Part shown: positions 1 to 5,488 of the stretch, one piece after another | Numbering within the stretch: the first letter of the stretch is position 1 | Layout: every line of letters begins with the position of its first letter | From: Sphingomonadales bacterium | GTDB lineage: Bacteria; Pseudomonadota; Alphaproteobacteria; Sphingomonadales; Sphingomonadaceae | Direction of reading: 5' to 3' | NCBI GenBank assembly: GCA_025360285.1 | Contig: JANYCM010000205.1 | Span: 1 to 5,763, forward strand | Length of the DNA stretch: 5,763 bases | The notes under the pieces: generated by a model | Seen by the model: only the letters and a program-made list of their open reading frames with translations | Database searches by the model: none | What the model was told of the DNA's origin: nothing | Position numbers and translations under genes: made by a program

Positions 1-314
1 AGATGGTCGGGGTCCTGCCAGAAATTATAGACGGCACCGTGCAGGAAGGCCGGCATCGGAATGCGGTCCTTGGCGCCGGCGACGGTCAGCGCCTCCTGAT
101 ACAGGCCGGCATAGCGAGCGTCGGCCTCCAGCTTGCCGGTGGTGTAGGCGTTGCGGGCGGTGACCCAGGCCATGGCGCGCGGCGAGGCGACATCTTCCAG
201 CCAGAGATAGGGATCGGCGGGGGCCGGCTGGGCCTGTGTCATGGGGGCGGCCAGCAGACTGGCGGTGGCCAGCGCCGGGAAGATGACGGCGCGGACGAAC
301 AAGGGGCGGAACAT
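1..314 (-). CDS. Prolyl oligopeptidase family (S9) serine peptidase, N-terminal part
   Basis: This is the first 104 codons of an exported S9-type peptidase; the rest lies beyond the left edge. Residues 1-28 look like a signal peptide (basic start, hydrophobic core, then an Ala/Gln-rich end such as TQAQ), so the enzyme is probably periplasmic or secreted. Mature residues DPYLWLED (34-41) followed by AMAWVTARN (47-55) are the usual opening of prolyl oligopeptidases, and RIPMP (84-88) with YNFWQD (96-101) fits the start of the beta-propeller domain. The family cleaves short peptides after proline. The Ser-Asp-His triad lies outside the window and cannot be checked. The ATG at 314 is chosen because the signal peptide starts there and a GGAG lies 12 bases upstream (327-330). 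A weak promoter-like pair (TTGGAC at 411-416, TAAAGT at 386-391, spacing 19) lies upstream, but I would not rely on it. Two hairpins separate this gene from the upstream minus-strand gene, so it is probably its own unit. Confidence 0.85.
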   Translation of the reverse strand, partial: MFRPLFVRAVIFPALATASLLAAPMTQAQPAPADPYLWLEDVASPRAMAWVTARNAYTTGKLEADARYAGLYQEALTVAGAKDRIPMPAFLHGAVYNFWQDPDH

Positions 315-501
315 GGCGGTGTCGGTCTCCGGAACAAGGGACGCGGCCAGCGGCGCCGATGCTGCGACTCCCCTGCCCTTTCGGCACTTTAGCCAGCATG
401 GGCACGGTGCGTCCAATCGCCTTGCCGCCGCACCCGCATCACTGGGACGTATCTCGACGGTGTCGGGTCATCGGCCCGATCGAAATCCGACGTAAACGGC
501 A

Positions 502-533
502 ATCGGCGACAGGCGTTTCAGCCTGCCGCCGAT
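502..533 (-). terminator. Second hairpin downstream of the PEP-CTERM gene
   Basis: A 13-bp stem (502-514 with 521-533) encloses a six-base loop. In the minus-strand transcript the single imperfect position is a G-U wobble, while the plus-strand transcript would have an A-C mismatch, so the structure fits minus-strand RNA better. No U-tract follows, so it may stabilise the 3' end or act with Rho and need not be an intrinsic terminator. One stem arm can also pair with another segment: CGACAGG (507-513) matches CCTGTCG (534-540), giving a competing 7-bp stem. Confidence 0.45.
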
Positions 534-548
534 CCTGTCGTTTCAAGC

Positions 549-574
549 CACAGCCGGCGTTACTGCCGGCTGTG
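549..574 (-). terminator. Perfect 10-bp hairpin just after the PEP-CTERM gene
   Basis: CACAGCCGGC (549-558) and GCCGGCTGTG (565-574) are exact inverse complements around a six-base loop. The hairpin starts five bases past the stop codon of the minus-strand gene at 580-1368, which is the usual place for a terminator. It lacks a run of U after the stem in the minus direction (GGCUUGAAAC follows), so it is not a textbook intrinsic terminator. It could work with Rho or protect the mRNA end. Confidence 0.6.
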
Positions 575-579
575 CCAGA

Positions 580-1368
580 TCAGGCCGTAACGGCCTTGTT
601 ACCGCTGCGGCGGCGGGTCTGGATGCCGACCATGCCGAAGCCGATGATCATCAGGCCCCAGACAGACGGTTCAGGAACGCCATTGATCATCGGTGCCGGA
701 TCCGACGAGAAGCTGCCGGTGCTGTAGGCCCGGAACGAACGCAGCGCCTTGCCGGCGGTTGCGGTCAGCACCGGCGTCAGCGACGTCAGCGAGATCGAGA
801 AATCCTTGTCGCCGGTCGGCGCGAAGGTCAGGAAGTCCGACGTGAAGGTGATGACAGCACCGCCACCGGTCGAACCGCCAAAGCCCGCCGACGTGGCATT
901 GTTCTGGCCTGCGATGGTGACATCAGTGAAGGTGCCCGACAGCAGGTTGGAACCAGCGGCGTAGACATGGCTCCCGACGGTGATGACCGACGTTGACAGG
1001 AACGAGAAACCGCCAGTGATGTTCGGCTGGATCTTGAAGCTGAAAGCCGTCTGCGCCGGCGATGTGGTGGCGCCGAACAAGGTGAACGAAGCCGTCACAT
1101 TGCTGACGAAGGGCGACAAGGCCGCCTGCAGGAACGAAAACTTGACGTTGCGCGAACCCGGCGTCGTGCCCGTGGGCGTCGAGATCGTGTACAGCGAACC
1201 ACCGGTACCGTTGGACGAATTGGTGCCATCATTCTGGAAGCGCACACCCGGGGTGGTGTTGATTCCTTCATAGGCAGCAAAGGTGGTGATGACAGCCTGG
1301 GCCGGCATGGCGGCGAAAAGGCCGGCGGCGGCGAGCGAAACGGCAGCAATTTTCGAAACATTGGACAT
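580..1368 (-). CDS. Secreted protein with PEP-CTERM (PEPxxW type) sorting signal
   Basis: A 262-residue protein with a two-ended export layout. Residues 1-25 are a clear Sec signal peptide ending MPAQA. The C-terminus carries the sorting signal: VPEPSVW (231-237), a short hydrophobic stretch (about 237-249, GLMIIGFGMVGI), then RRR (252-254) and an eight-residue tail. This is the PEPxxW form of the PEP-CTERM signal common in sphingomonads. Known biology: an exosortase recognises and processes such tails after export, and many of these proteins go to the cell surface or exopolysaccharide matrix. The mature part (26-230) is rich in Ser, Thr, Gly and Asn, has no cysteine, and looks like a beta-rich extracellular domain; I recognise no enzyme motif, so its task is unknown. 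The ATG at 1368 is preferred over the in-frame ATG at 1416, because GAGGTG precedes it and the longer form would put 16 polar residues before the signal peptide. The gene stands alone between a likely sigma-54 promoter and two hairpins. Confidence 0.88.
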   Translation of the reverse strand: MSNVSKIAAVSLAAAGLFAAMPAQAVITTFAAYEGINTTPGVRFQNDGTNSSNGTGGSLYTISTPTGTTPGSRNVKFSFLQAALSPFVSNVTASFTLFGATTSPAQTAFSFKIQPNITGGFSFLSTSVITVGSHVYAAGSNLLSGTFTDVTIAGQNNATSAGFGGSTGGGAVITFTSDFLTFAPTGDKDFSISLTSLTPVLTATAGKALRSFRAYSTGSFSSDPAPMINGVPEPSVWGLMIIGFGMVGIQTRRRSGNKAVTA

Positions 1369-1374
1369 AAAACA

Positions 1375-1380
1375 CACCTC
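1375..1380 (-). promoter_or_regulatory. Ribosome binding site fixing the start of the PEP-CTERM gene
   Basis: GAGGTG on the minus strand lies six bases before the ATG at 1368. It decides for this start over the longer reading frame beginning at 1416, which also has no signal peptide at its N-terminus. Confidence 0.75.
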
Positions 1381-1386
1381 GTAAAC

Positions 1387-1399
1387 AATGTCGGACATT
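1387..1399. repeat. 13-bp palindrome in the leader of the PEP-CTERM gene
   Basis: AATGTC and GACATT are exact inverse complements around a single central base. The site lies seven bases upstream of the ribosome binding site and inside the predicted 5' leader. The one-base spacer is too short for a stable RNA loop with full pairing, so a DNA operator is the more natural reading. A smaller dyad (CGGCC/GGCCG, 1407-1421) lies next to it. No regulator can be named. Confidence 0.35.
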
Positions 1400-1448
1400 C
1401 GGGAACCGGCCTTCATGGCCGAGACGCTGATGGACGTCGAAATTCATC

Positions 1449-1466
1449 AAGCAATGTTTGTGCCAA
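1449..1466 (-). promoter_or_regulatory. Sigma-54 (-24/-12) promoter for the PEP-CTERM gene
   Basis: On the minus strand the site reads TTGGCACAAACATTGCTT. Compared with the sigma-54 consensus YTGGCACG-N4-TTGCW, it differs only at the last base of the first block. The key GG (-24 region) and GC (-12 region) dinucleotides are exactly 12 bases apart. Counting from the GC, transcription should start near 1439, leaving a leader of about 70 bases before the ATG at 1368, in the correct orientation and with no gene between. Sigma-54 promoters need an NtrC-family activator bound upstream; here upstream means the AT-rich bases from about 1490 rightwards. The match is by eye, but strong in both sequence and position. 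Confidence 0.72.
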
Positions 1467-1503
1467 GCCAAAAACCCGCCGTAACCCATTGAAAATATTT
1501 GCT

Positions 1504-1519
1504 GCGAAAGTCATTTCGC
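1504..1519. repeat. Inverted repeat upstream of the sigma-54 promoter, possible activator site
   Basis: GCGAAA and TTTCGC are exact inverse complements separated by four bases. The centre lies about 73 bases upstream of the start predicted from the sigma-54 promoter, a little closer than is usual for an enhancer-binding protein. It is the clearest G/C-containing dyad in an otherwise AT-rich stretch. Its role as an activator site is inference from position. Confidence 0.3.
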
Positions 1520-1893
1520 TTAAGATATTGTAATAATATTTTACAGATTGTTTCGGCTAGCAATTTATATTGTTACACTGACAGAATATCCCGACCCGTA
1601 ACGATATTCGTTCCCTGAATAATTAAATAAATTTCTATCTGTATTGATAAGCTTGCGTAATGACTTGTGCGGGATGCTGCTTGCAAAGCCAGAGTTAGCG
1701 AAGCCAGGGTTAGCAAGGCGGCCATCATGGGCAACCCGGCATCCTGATCAGCCCGGGGCAGGCCATCTCTCAGCAGCGCAAAGATATAAGAGCCGTTTGC
1801 CGCCACCAGTACACCCGGACCCCGGCCACCCAAGTCACCAGACGCGACACCATTCTGAATTTATTGATTTAATCACTTGTAGACAGGAAAGCG
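1520..1893. other. Gene-free stretch: AT-rich part, then GC-richer island
   Basis: I find no credible gene here. Roughly 1520-1660 is strongly AT-rich with short A/T dyads, for example CAAT/ATTG at 1561-1572. Roughly 1660-1855 is GC-richer, much like coding DNA of this genome, and then composition returns to AT-rich. The island could be a worn gene remnant; on the minus strand, an 86-codon frame from a TTG at 1833 reads smoothly through it. However, it has no ribosome binding site, no recognisable family, and ends in the AT-rich DNA. The upstream elements of both flanking promoters probably lie in this stretch. Confidence 0.5.
1686..1715. repeat. Tandem 15-bp repeat, two copies
   Basis: AAGCCAGAGTTAGCG (1686-1700) is followed directly by AAGCCAGGGTTAGCA (1701-1715), differing at two positions. 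Two copies suggest a local duplication. The unit length is a multiple of three, so any reading frame across it would stay open. It sits inside the GC-richer island of the intergenic region. Confidence 0.6.
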
Positions 1894-1903
1894 ACAAATT
1901 TGT
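1894..1903. repeat. 10-bp palindrome overlapping the -35 of the rightward promoter
   Basis: ACAAATTTGT is a perfect palindrome whose right end covers the first four bases of the -35 hexamer. A repressor bound there would block the promoter, but a 10-bp A/T palindrome is short enough to occur by chance in this AT-rich stretch. Confidence 0.25.
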
Positions 1904-1928
1904 GACATTTTTATTGCATTTATATAAT
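1900..1928 (+). promoter_or_regulatory. Sigma-70-type promoter reading toward the TonB receptor gene
   Basis: TTGTGA (1900-1905) and a perfect TATAAT (1923-1928) are separated by 17 bases, the ideal spacing. The surrounding DNA is AT-rich, in contrast to the rest of the window. Transcription would start near 1935, so the message would carry a leader of about 280 bases before the receptor ATG at 2216. No other gene lies between. A nearer promoter inside the leader cannot be excluded. Confidence 0.5.
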
Positions 1929-2039
1929 GTGAAAACAGACATGATTAGTTCATCTCCCTGTCATAATTCCATCATCAAGCGCGTTTAATTGCCAGTTTGT
2001 AACGTGCCGGGGCCGGTGGCCTGGGCATGGGCCAAATAA

Positions 2040-2219
2040 CGGGGCAACAGAATAGCGCTATCGACAGGCTTTGCGGCCGACTTGACCAATACCCGTGACG
2101 GTGTGGCCGGCAGCTTTGCCAGCGCATTGCCGGGCGGCCAAGGCGGCTGGGAGCATGTGCGGCGCCTCTGCGATCCCGGCGACACCAACGCTGCAACTGT
2201 CAGGACCCTGATCCCATGA
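2040..2219 (+). pseudogene. Coding-like fragment ending on the TonB receptor start, possible gene remnant
   Basis: From just after a TAA at 2037-2039 a frame stays open for 59 codons and closes at TGA 2217-2219, overlapping the ATG of the receptor. Its codons look used: mostly G or C in third position, and many GNN codons (Ala, Gly, Asp, Val). It contains GGWEHVRRLCDPGD near the end. The same frame reads 16 codons upstream of the in-frame TAA as well (1989-2036, including PGPVAWAWAK), which would fit the 3' end of a decayed gene. It has no ATG; only a TTG (2082) or GTG (2103) without a ribosome binding site. I do not recognise the family. It may equally be an untranslated leader of GC-rich composition. 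Confidence 0.25.
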
Positions 2220-4714
2220 TGAAGTATCGCAACATCCGCCATAATCTGCTGCTCGGCGGTGTCTTGATGGCGATTGCAATGCCGGCCACTGCCGCCGAAG
2301 TGGCCGCGGCCGCCAGCGACGATGGCCTGACCGAAATTGTGGTGACTGCGACCAAGCGCGAAGCCAGCCAGCAGACGACGCCGATCTCGATCACCGTGCT
2401 CGGCGCCACAGCGCTGAAGGACCGCCACGTCCAAAGCTTTTACGATCTCGCCGATGGCGGCGTGCCGTCATTGCGCGTCGCCACCTTTGAAGCCCGCCAA
2501 TCGGCGCTGACCATCGGCATTCGCGGCATCGTGCCGCTCGATGCCAACCAGCCGGCGCGTGAACAGGGCGTCGGCATCTATATCGATGGCGTTTATCTTG
2601 GTCGACAGCACGGGCTGAACGCCGCGCTGTTCGATGTCGAGCGCATCGAAGTGCTGAAGGGTCCGCAGGGCACGCTGTTCGGCCGCAACACCGAAGGCGG
2701 CGCGCTGAGCATTGTCACCAAGGCGCCGAGCGGCAAGTTCGAAGGCCGCGCCACCGCCGGCATCAGCAACCTTGGCGGTTACAATGGCGAACTCCACCTC
2801 GATCTGCCGGAATTCCACAACATCAGCGTCAAGGCCGATGGCGTGGTGCAATATCAGGGGCCGGTGACGATCAACCCGCTCGCCGGCCAGACCGGCTGGG
2901 GCTATTATGATCGCCGTGGGTTCCGCATCGCGGCGCGCTGGAAGCCGGTCGACAGCTTCACCGCCGACCTGTCGTACGACAATGGCTATGACGCCAATTC
3001 GCCCTTCTACAGCCAGTTGCTCAACTATAACCCCAATGGCTGCGTCGCCGGGGCGCAATCGGCGGTGCCGGCCTGCACCCTGCCGGGGACATCCTATACG
3101 GCGCTGACCGGCACGGTGAAGCCGCTGTCGCCGCTGGTCGTGGTAAATGGCACATCGCGGATGCGGGTTGCCGATATCGGCGTGCCGCAGCAGCCGAGCA
3201 TCGACAAGACCAATGGCGTCACCGGCGTCATGAAGTGGAAGCTGGCGCCGGAGATTGAATTGCGCTCGATCACCGCCTGGCGCGGCGTCAATGCCACCCA
3301 GTGGGACAATTCCGGCGGCGCGCACCGCGTGCCGGTCGTCACGGCACCGGCGATCGTGCCGCCTGCCACCACGGCGGTGTGCACCGGCACGGCGTGCAAC
3401 TTCAGCCGCTACAGCCTGGCCAATCTGCACCAGACGCAGTTCAGCCAGGAAATCCAGGCGGTTGGCACGGTTGGCCCGGTCGATTATGTCGCCGGCCTGT
3501 ATTATTTCATCGAAAATGTCAGCGATGATGCAGCGACCCCGAATTCGGTCGCCTTCAACCCGACGCTGACAGCGGTGACCGTGCTTGATCCGTGCACCGG
3601 ATCGGGCGGCTTTGGCTCGCAGCCCGGCTGCCGCTCGATCGATCGTGCTTCGGCGGTGCGGTCACGCAGCTATGCCGCCTATGGCCAGGCGACGTGGAAC
3701 ATTAGCGACACGCTGCACCTGACCGCCGGCGGTCGTTACACCACCGACAAGAAGCAGGGCGCCCTGCTGATTTCGCGCAACATCAACTATGCCGCCAACC
3801 CGGCGATTGCCGCGACCAATGGTTATGCGCCGCTCGACAAATCCTGGAGCCGCTTCAACCCGACGGCGACACTGGCCTATGACGTCAGCGACGATGTTCA
3901 CGTCTATGCCAAATATGCGACGGGCTATCGTGCCGGCGGCGCCAGCTCGCGCACGGCAAATTATCAGCCGTTCGGCCCTGAAGATGTGAAGTCCTATGAA
4001 ATCGGCCTGAAATCGGAATTCCTTGATCACCGGGCCCGCTTCAACATCGCCGGCTACATCATGGATCGCAAGAACAGCCAGATCGACATCAGCTCGATCC
4101 AGCCGACCGCCACCGGCAGCTTCAACAATCTGGTCACCATCAATGCCCCCGGCATCACCAAGATCCGCGGTATCGAAGCCGATCTGACCGTCAACCCGCT
4201 GGAAGGCCTGACGCTGACCTTGGGCTATGCCTATACCTATACCAAGATCCCGCCGGTGCTGATCACCGCGACGGCTGGCGGGCTTTCGACATCGGTTTAC
4301 CAGGACTTCTACATCGTCTTCACCCCGCGCAATGCGGCGAGCGGCGCCATTGATTATTCGGTGCCGATCACCGCCAGCGGCGTGAAGCTGCGCCTGCATC
4401 TTGATGGCAATTATTCGCAGGCCACCCAGTCCTTCGACCAGTTCGCCACCAAGAATGACGCATCGTTCATTGTCAACGGTCGTGTCAGCCTGGCGGAAAT
4501 CCCGATGGGCCAGGACAGCAGCACGCTGAGTATCTCGGCCTGGGCGCGCAATTTGTTTGACAAGCAATATGTCTATCGCCGCGACCCGTCGAACAGCCTG
4601 CCGGGCGCGCCGACGACCAATGTCGCTTCGGGCAGCATCAACAATGTGCTGGGCGATTATGGCAATTTCAACGCGCCGCGGACCTTTGGCCTCGAAGCTT
4701 CGATCAAGTTCTGA
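2216..4714 (+). CDS. TonB-dependent outer-membrane receptor
   Basis: A complete 832-residue receptor that would import a ligand across the outer membrane using energy passed by TonB-ExbB-ExbD. Residues 1-27 form a signal peptide ending PATAA. A TonB box lies in TEIVVTATKRE (39-49). The plug domain covers about 50-170 with the typical GVGIYIDGVYLGR (118-130) and VERIEVLKGPQGTLFGRN (141-158). The rest is the beta-barrel, including YATGYRAGG (567-575), SYEIGLKSEF (593-602), ARNLFDKQYV (777-786) and the closing RTFGLEASIKF (822-832) with the terminal Phe expected of an outer-membrane barrel. Only six cysteines occur, in three close pairs (276/287, 389/394, 460/472), probably in surface loops. The substrate cannot be told from sequence; many such receptors in sphingomonads are uncharacterised. 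AGGA at 2202-2205 suits the ATG at 2216; the ATG at 2219 is an alternative. It stands alone on its strand and converges with eutC. Confidence 0.93.
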   Translation: MMKYRNIRHNLLLGGVLMAIAMPATAAEVAAAASDDGLTEIVVTATKREASQQTTPISITVLGATALKDRHVQSFYDLADGGVPSLRVATFEARQSALTIGIRGIVPLDANQPAREQGVGIYIDGVYLGRQHGLNAALFDVERIEVLKGPQGTLFGRNTEGGALSIVTKAPSGKFEGRATAGISNLGGYNGELHLDLPEFHNISVKADGVVQYQGPVTINPLAGQTGWGYYDRRGFRIAARWKPVDSFTADLSYDNGYDANSPFYSQLLNYNPNGCVAGAQSAVPACTLPGTSYTALTGTVKPLSPLVVVNGTSRMRVADIGVPQQPSIDKTNGVTGVMKWKLAPEIELRSITAWRGVNATQWDNSGGAHRVPVVTAPAIVPPATTAVCTGTACNFSRYSLANLHQTQFSQEIQAVGTVGPVDYVAGLYYFIENVSDDAATPNSVAFNPTLTAVTVLDPCTGSGGFGSQPGCRSIDRASAVRSRSYAAYGQATWNISDTLHLTAGGRYTTDKKQGALLISRNINYAANPAIAATNGYAPLDKSWSRFNPTATLAYDVSDDVHVYAKYATGYRAGGASSRTANYQPFGPEDVKSYEIGLKSEFLDHRARFNIAGYIMDRKNSQIDISSIQPTATGSFNNLVTINAPGITKIRGIEADLTVNPLEGLTLTLGYAYTYTKIPPVLITATAGGLSTSVYQDFYIVFTPRNAASGAIDYSVPITASGVKLRLHLDGNYSQATQSFDQFATKNDASFIVNGRVSLAEIPMGQDSSTLSISAWARNLFDKQYVYRRDPSNSLPGAPTTNVASGSINNVLGDYGNFNAPRTFGLEASIKF

Positions 4715-4729
4715 TCCTGCCCAACCGGT

Positions 4730-5488
4730 TCATTCGTCCCGAACCCTCGCGGTAACCCGCGGGGGTTCGTCCTTTGGTGCGTCTGGCAACGCTTCCTTGA
4801 GCGCCGTACCCGTCAGCCCGCGTCGCCGCGCCTCGGCCAGCAGCCAGGCGAGGCGATCGGCGGCGGCGGCATAGCCCAGGCCATGCGGCGGGCGGATGTT
4901 CGACACGCAATTGCGATCGGAATCCGGGCAGCCACGCCTTGGCGCATAAGTGAGATAGGCGCCCAGGGCGTCAGGGGCGCTCAACCCCGGCCGTTCACCG
5001 ATCAGCACCAGCACCAGCCGCGCGCCGAGCGCCGCGCCGATATCATCACCCAGCGCCACTCGCGCATGGCGGGCGATGATGATGGGCGCGATCCGCCAGC
5101 CGGGCAGGCGATCGACAAGCGCTGCTGTCAGCGGGGCCGCATGCGCCTGAACGGCGGTTGCCGACAGGCCATCGCCGATGACAATGGCAAGGTCCCAATC
5201 GCCGGGCACCAGCCGCGCCGCATCGGCGGAATCGAGCTGGCGACCAAGATCGGGGCGTTGCAGATGGACGGCGAGGTCGCCGGCCTGGCTGTGCACCAGG
5301 ATTGCGGGCTGTCCCAGCGCCTGCGCCAGCGCTTCGACATCCAGCACCGCCTTTACAGCATCACGCGCCCGCGCCGCGGCAAGCTGAAATTCCAGCAGCG
5401 CCGCCGTCGGCACCCCCTGCCCCGCCCGGCCCAGCCCGACGCGGGCCTGGGTCAGGCCGCGCAGCCACAGGGCCGGGGGTTCAGCCAT
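4730..5488 (-). CDS. eutC: Ethanolamine ammonia-lyase small subunit (EutC)
   Basis: The 252-residue light subunit of the adenosylcobalamin-dependent enzyme that splits ethanolamine into acetaldehyde and ammonia in the cytoplasm. It works as a complex with EutB. Family landmarks are present in order: ARVGLGRAGQGVPT (15-28) with LLEFQLAAARARDAV (31-45), HLQRPDLGRQL (75-85), IGDGLSATAV (104-113), GERPGLSAPDALGAYLTYAP (164-183) and DRNCVSNIRPPHG (191-203). The GERPGL and NCVSNI regions belong to the conserved cobalamin-binding half. It is shorter than the E. coli protein at the N-terminus, as is usual in non-enteric bacteria. The ATG at 5488 lies eight bases inside the end of eutB; there is no clear ribosome binding site, so translation is probably coupled to eutB. 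The last 15 or so residues (PKDEPPRVTARVRDE) are charged, look unlike the family core, and are encoded by the terminal hairpin region. Confidence 0.95.
   Translation of the reverse strand: MAEPPALWLRGLTQARVGLGRAGQGVPTAALLEFQLAAARARDAVKAVLDVEALAQALGQPAILVHSQAGDLAVHLQRPDLGRQLDSADAARLVPGDWDLAIVIGDGLSATAVQAHAAPLTAALVDRLPGWRIAPIIIARHARVALGDDIGAALGARLVLVLIGERPGLSAPDALGAYLTYAPRRGCPDSDRNCVSNIRPPHGLGYAAAADRLAWLLAEARRRGLTGTALKEALPDAPKDEPPRVTARVRDE
4740..4769. terminator. Hairpin between convergent TonB receptor and eutC, probably two-way terminator
   Basis: A 13-bp stem (4740-4752 with 4757-4769) closes a four-base TAAC loop. The one imperfect pair is a U-G wobble in the plus-strand transcript and a C-A mismatch in the minus-strand transcript. 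It begins 26 bases past the receptor stop and lies wholly within the last codons of eutC. On the plus strand it is followed by GTCCTTTGG, only a weak U-run. Its position between two convergent stop codons fits termination of the receptor transcript best; for eutC the hairpin comes before the stop codon, where ribosomes would disturb it. Confidence 0.6.

Noticed and set aside
25..405. Open frame of 126 codons on the minus strand over the peptidase start
   Set aside because: Another frame of the same strand encodes the prolyl oligopeptidase with its signal peptide and family motifs; this one is Arg/Pro-rich noise.
1369..1416. Longer start (ATG at 1416) for the PEP-CTERM protein
   Set aside because: It adds polar residues in front of the signal peptide and ignores the good GAGGTG site before the ATG at 1368.
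1573..1833. 86-codon minus-strand frame across the GC-richer island, from a TTG
   Set aside because: No ribosome binding site, no known family, and half of it runs in AT-rich noncoding DNA. Kept only as a hint of a possible remnant.
1941..1988. 15-codon frame just after the rightward promoter, a possible leader peptide
   Set aside because: It has no ribosome binding site, would begin about six bases from the predicted transcript start, and lacks a run of regulatory codons.
2285..2291. GCCACTG, resembling part of a cobalamin riboswitch
   Set aside because: It lies within the receptor's signal-peptide codons, and none of the other conserved boxes of that riboswitch is present upstream.
2468..3430. 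Open frame of 320 codons on the minus strand
   Set aside because: It lies wholly antisense to the TonB receptor, is full of Arg/Ala/Gly repeats typical of shadow frames in GC-rich DNA, and has no recognisable motif.
3461..3475. Sigma-54-like TTGGCACGGTTGGC inside the receptor gene
   Set aside because: The spacing between the GG and GC elements is 10, not 12, and it lies inside a secure coding region.
3662..4567. Open frame of 301 codons on the minus strand
   Set aside because: Also antisense to the receptor. Its composition mirrors the receptor's codon bias and it shows no family signature.
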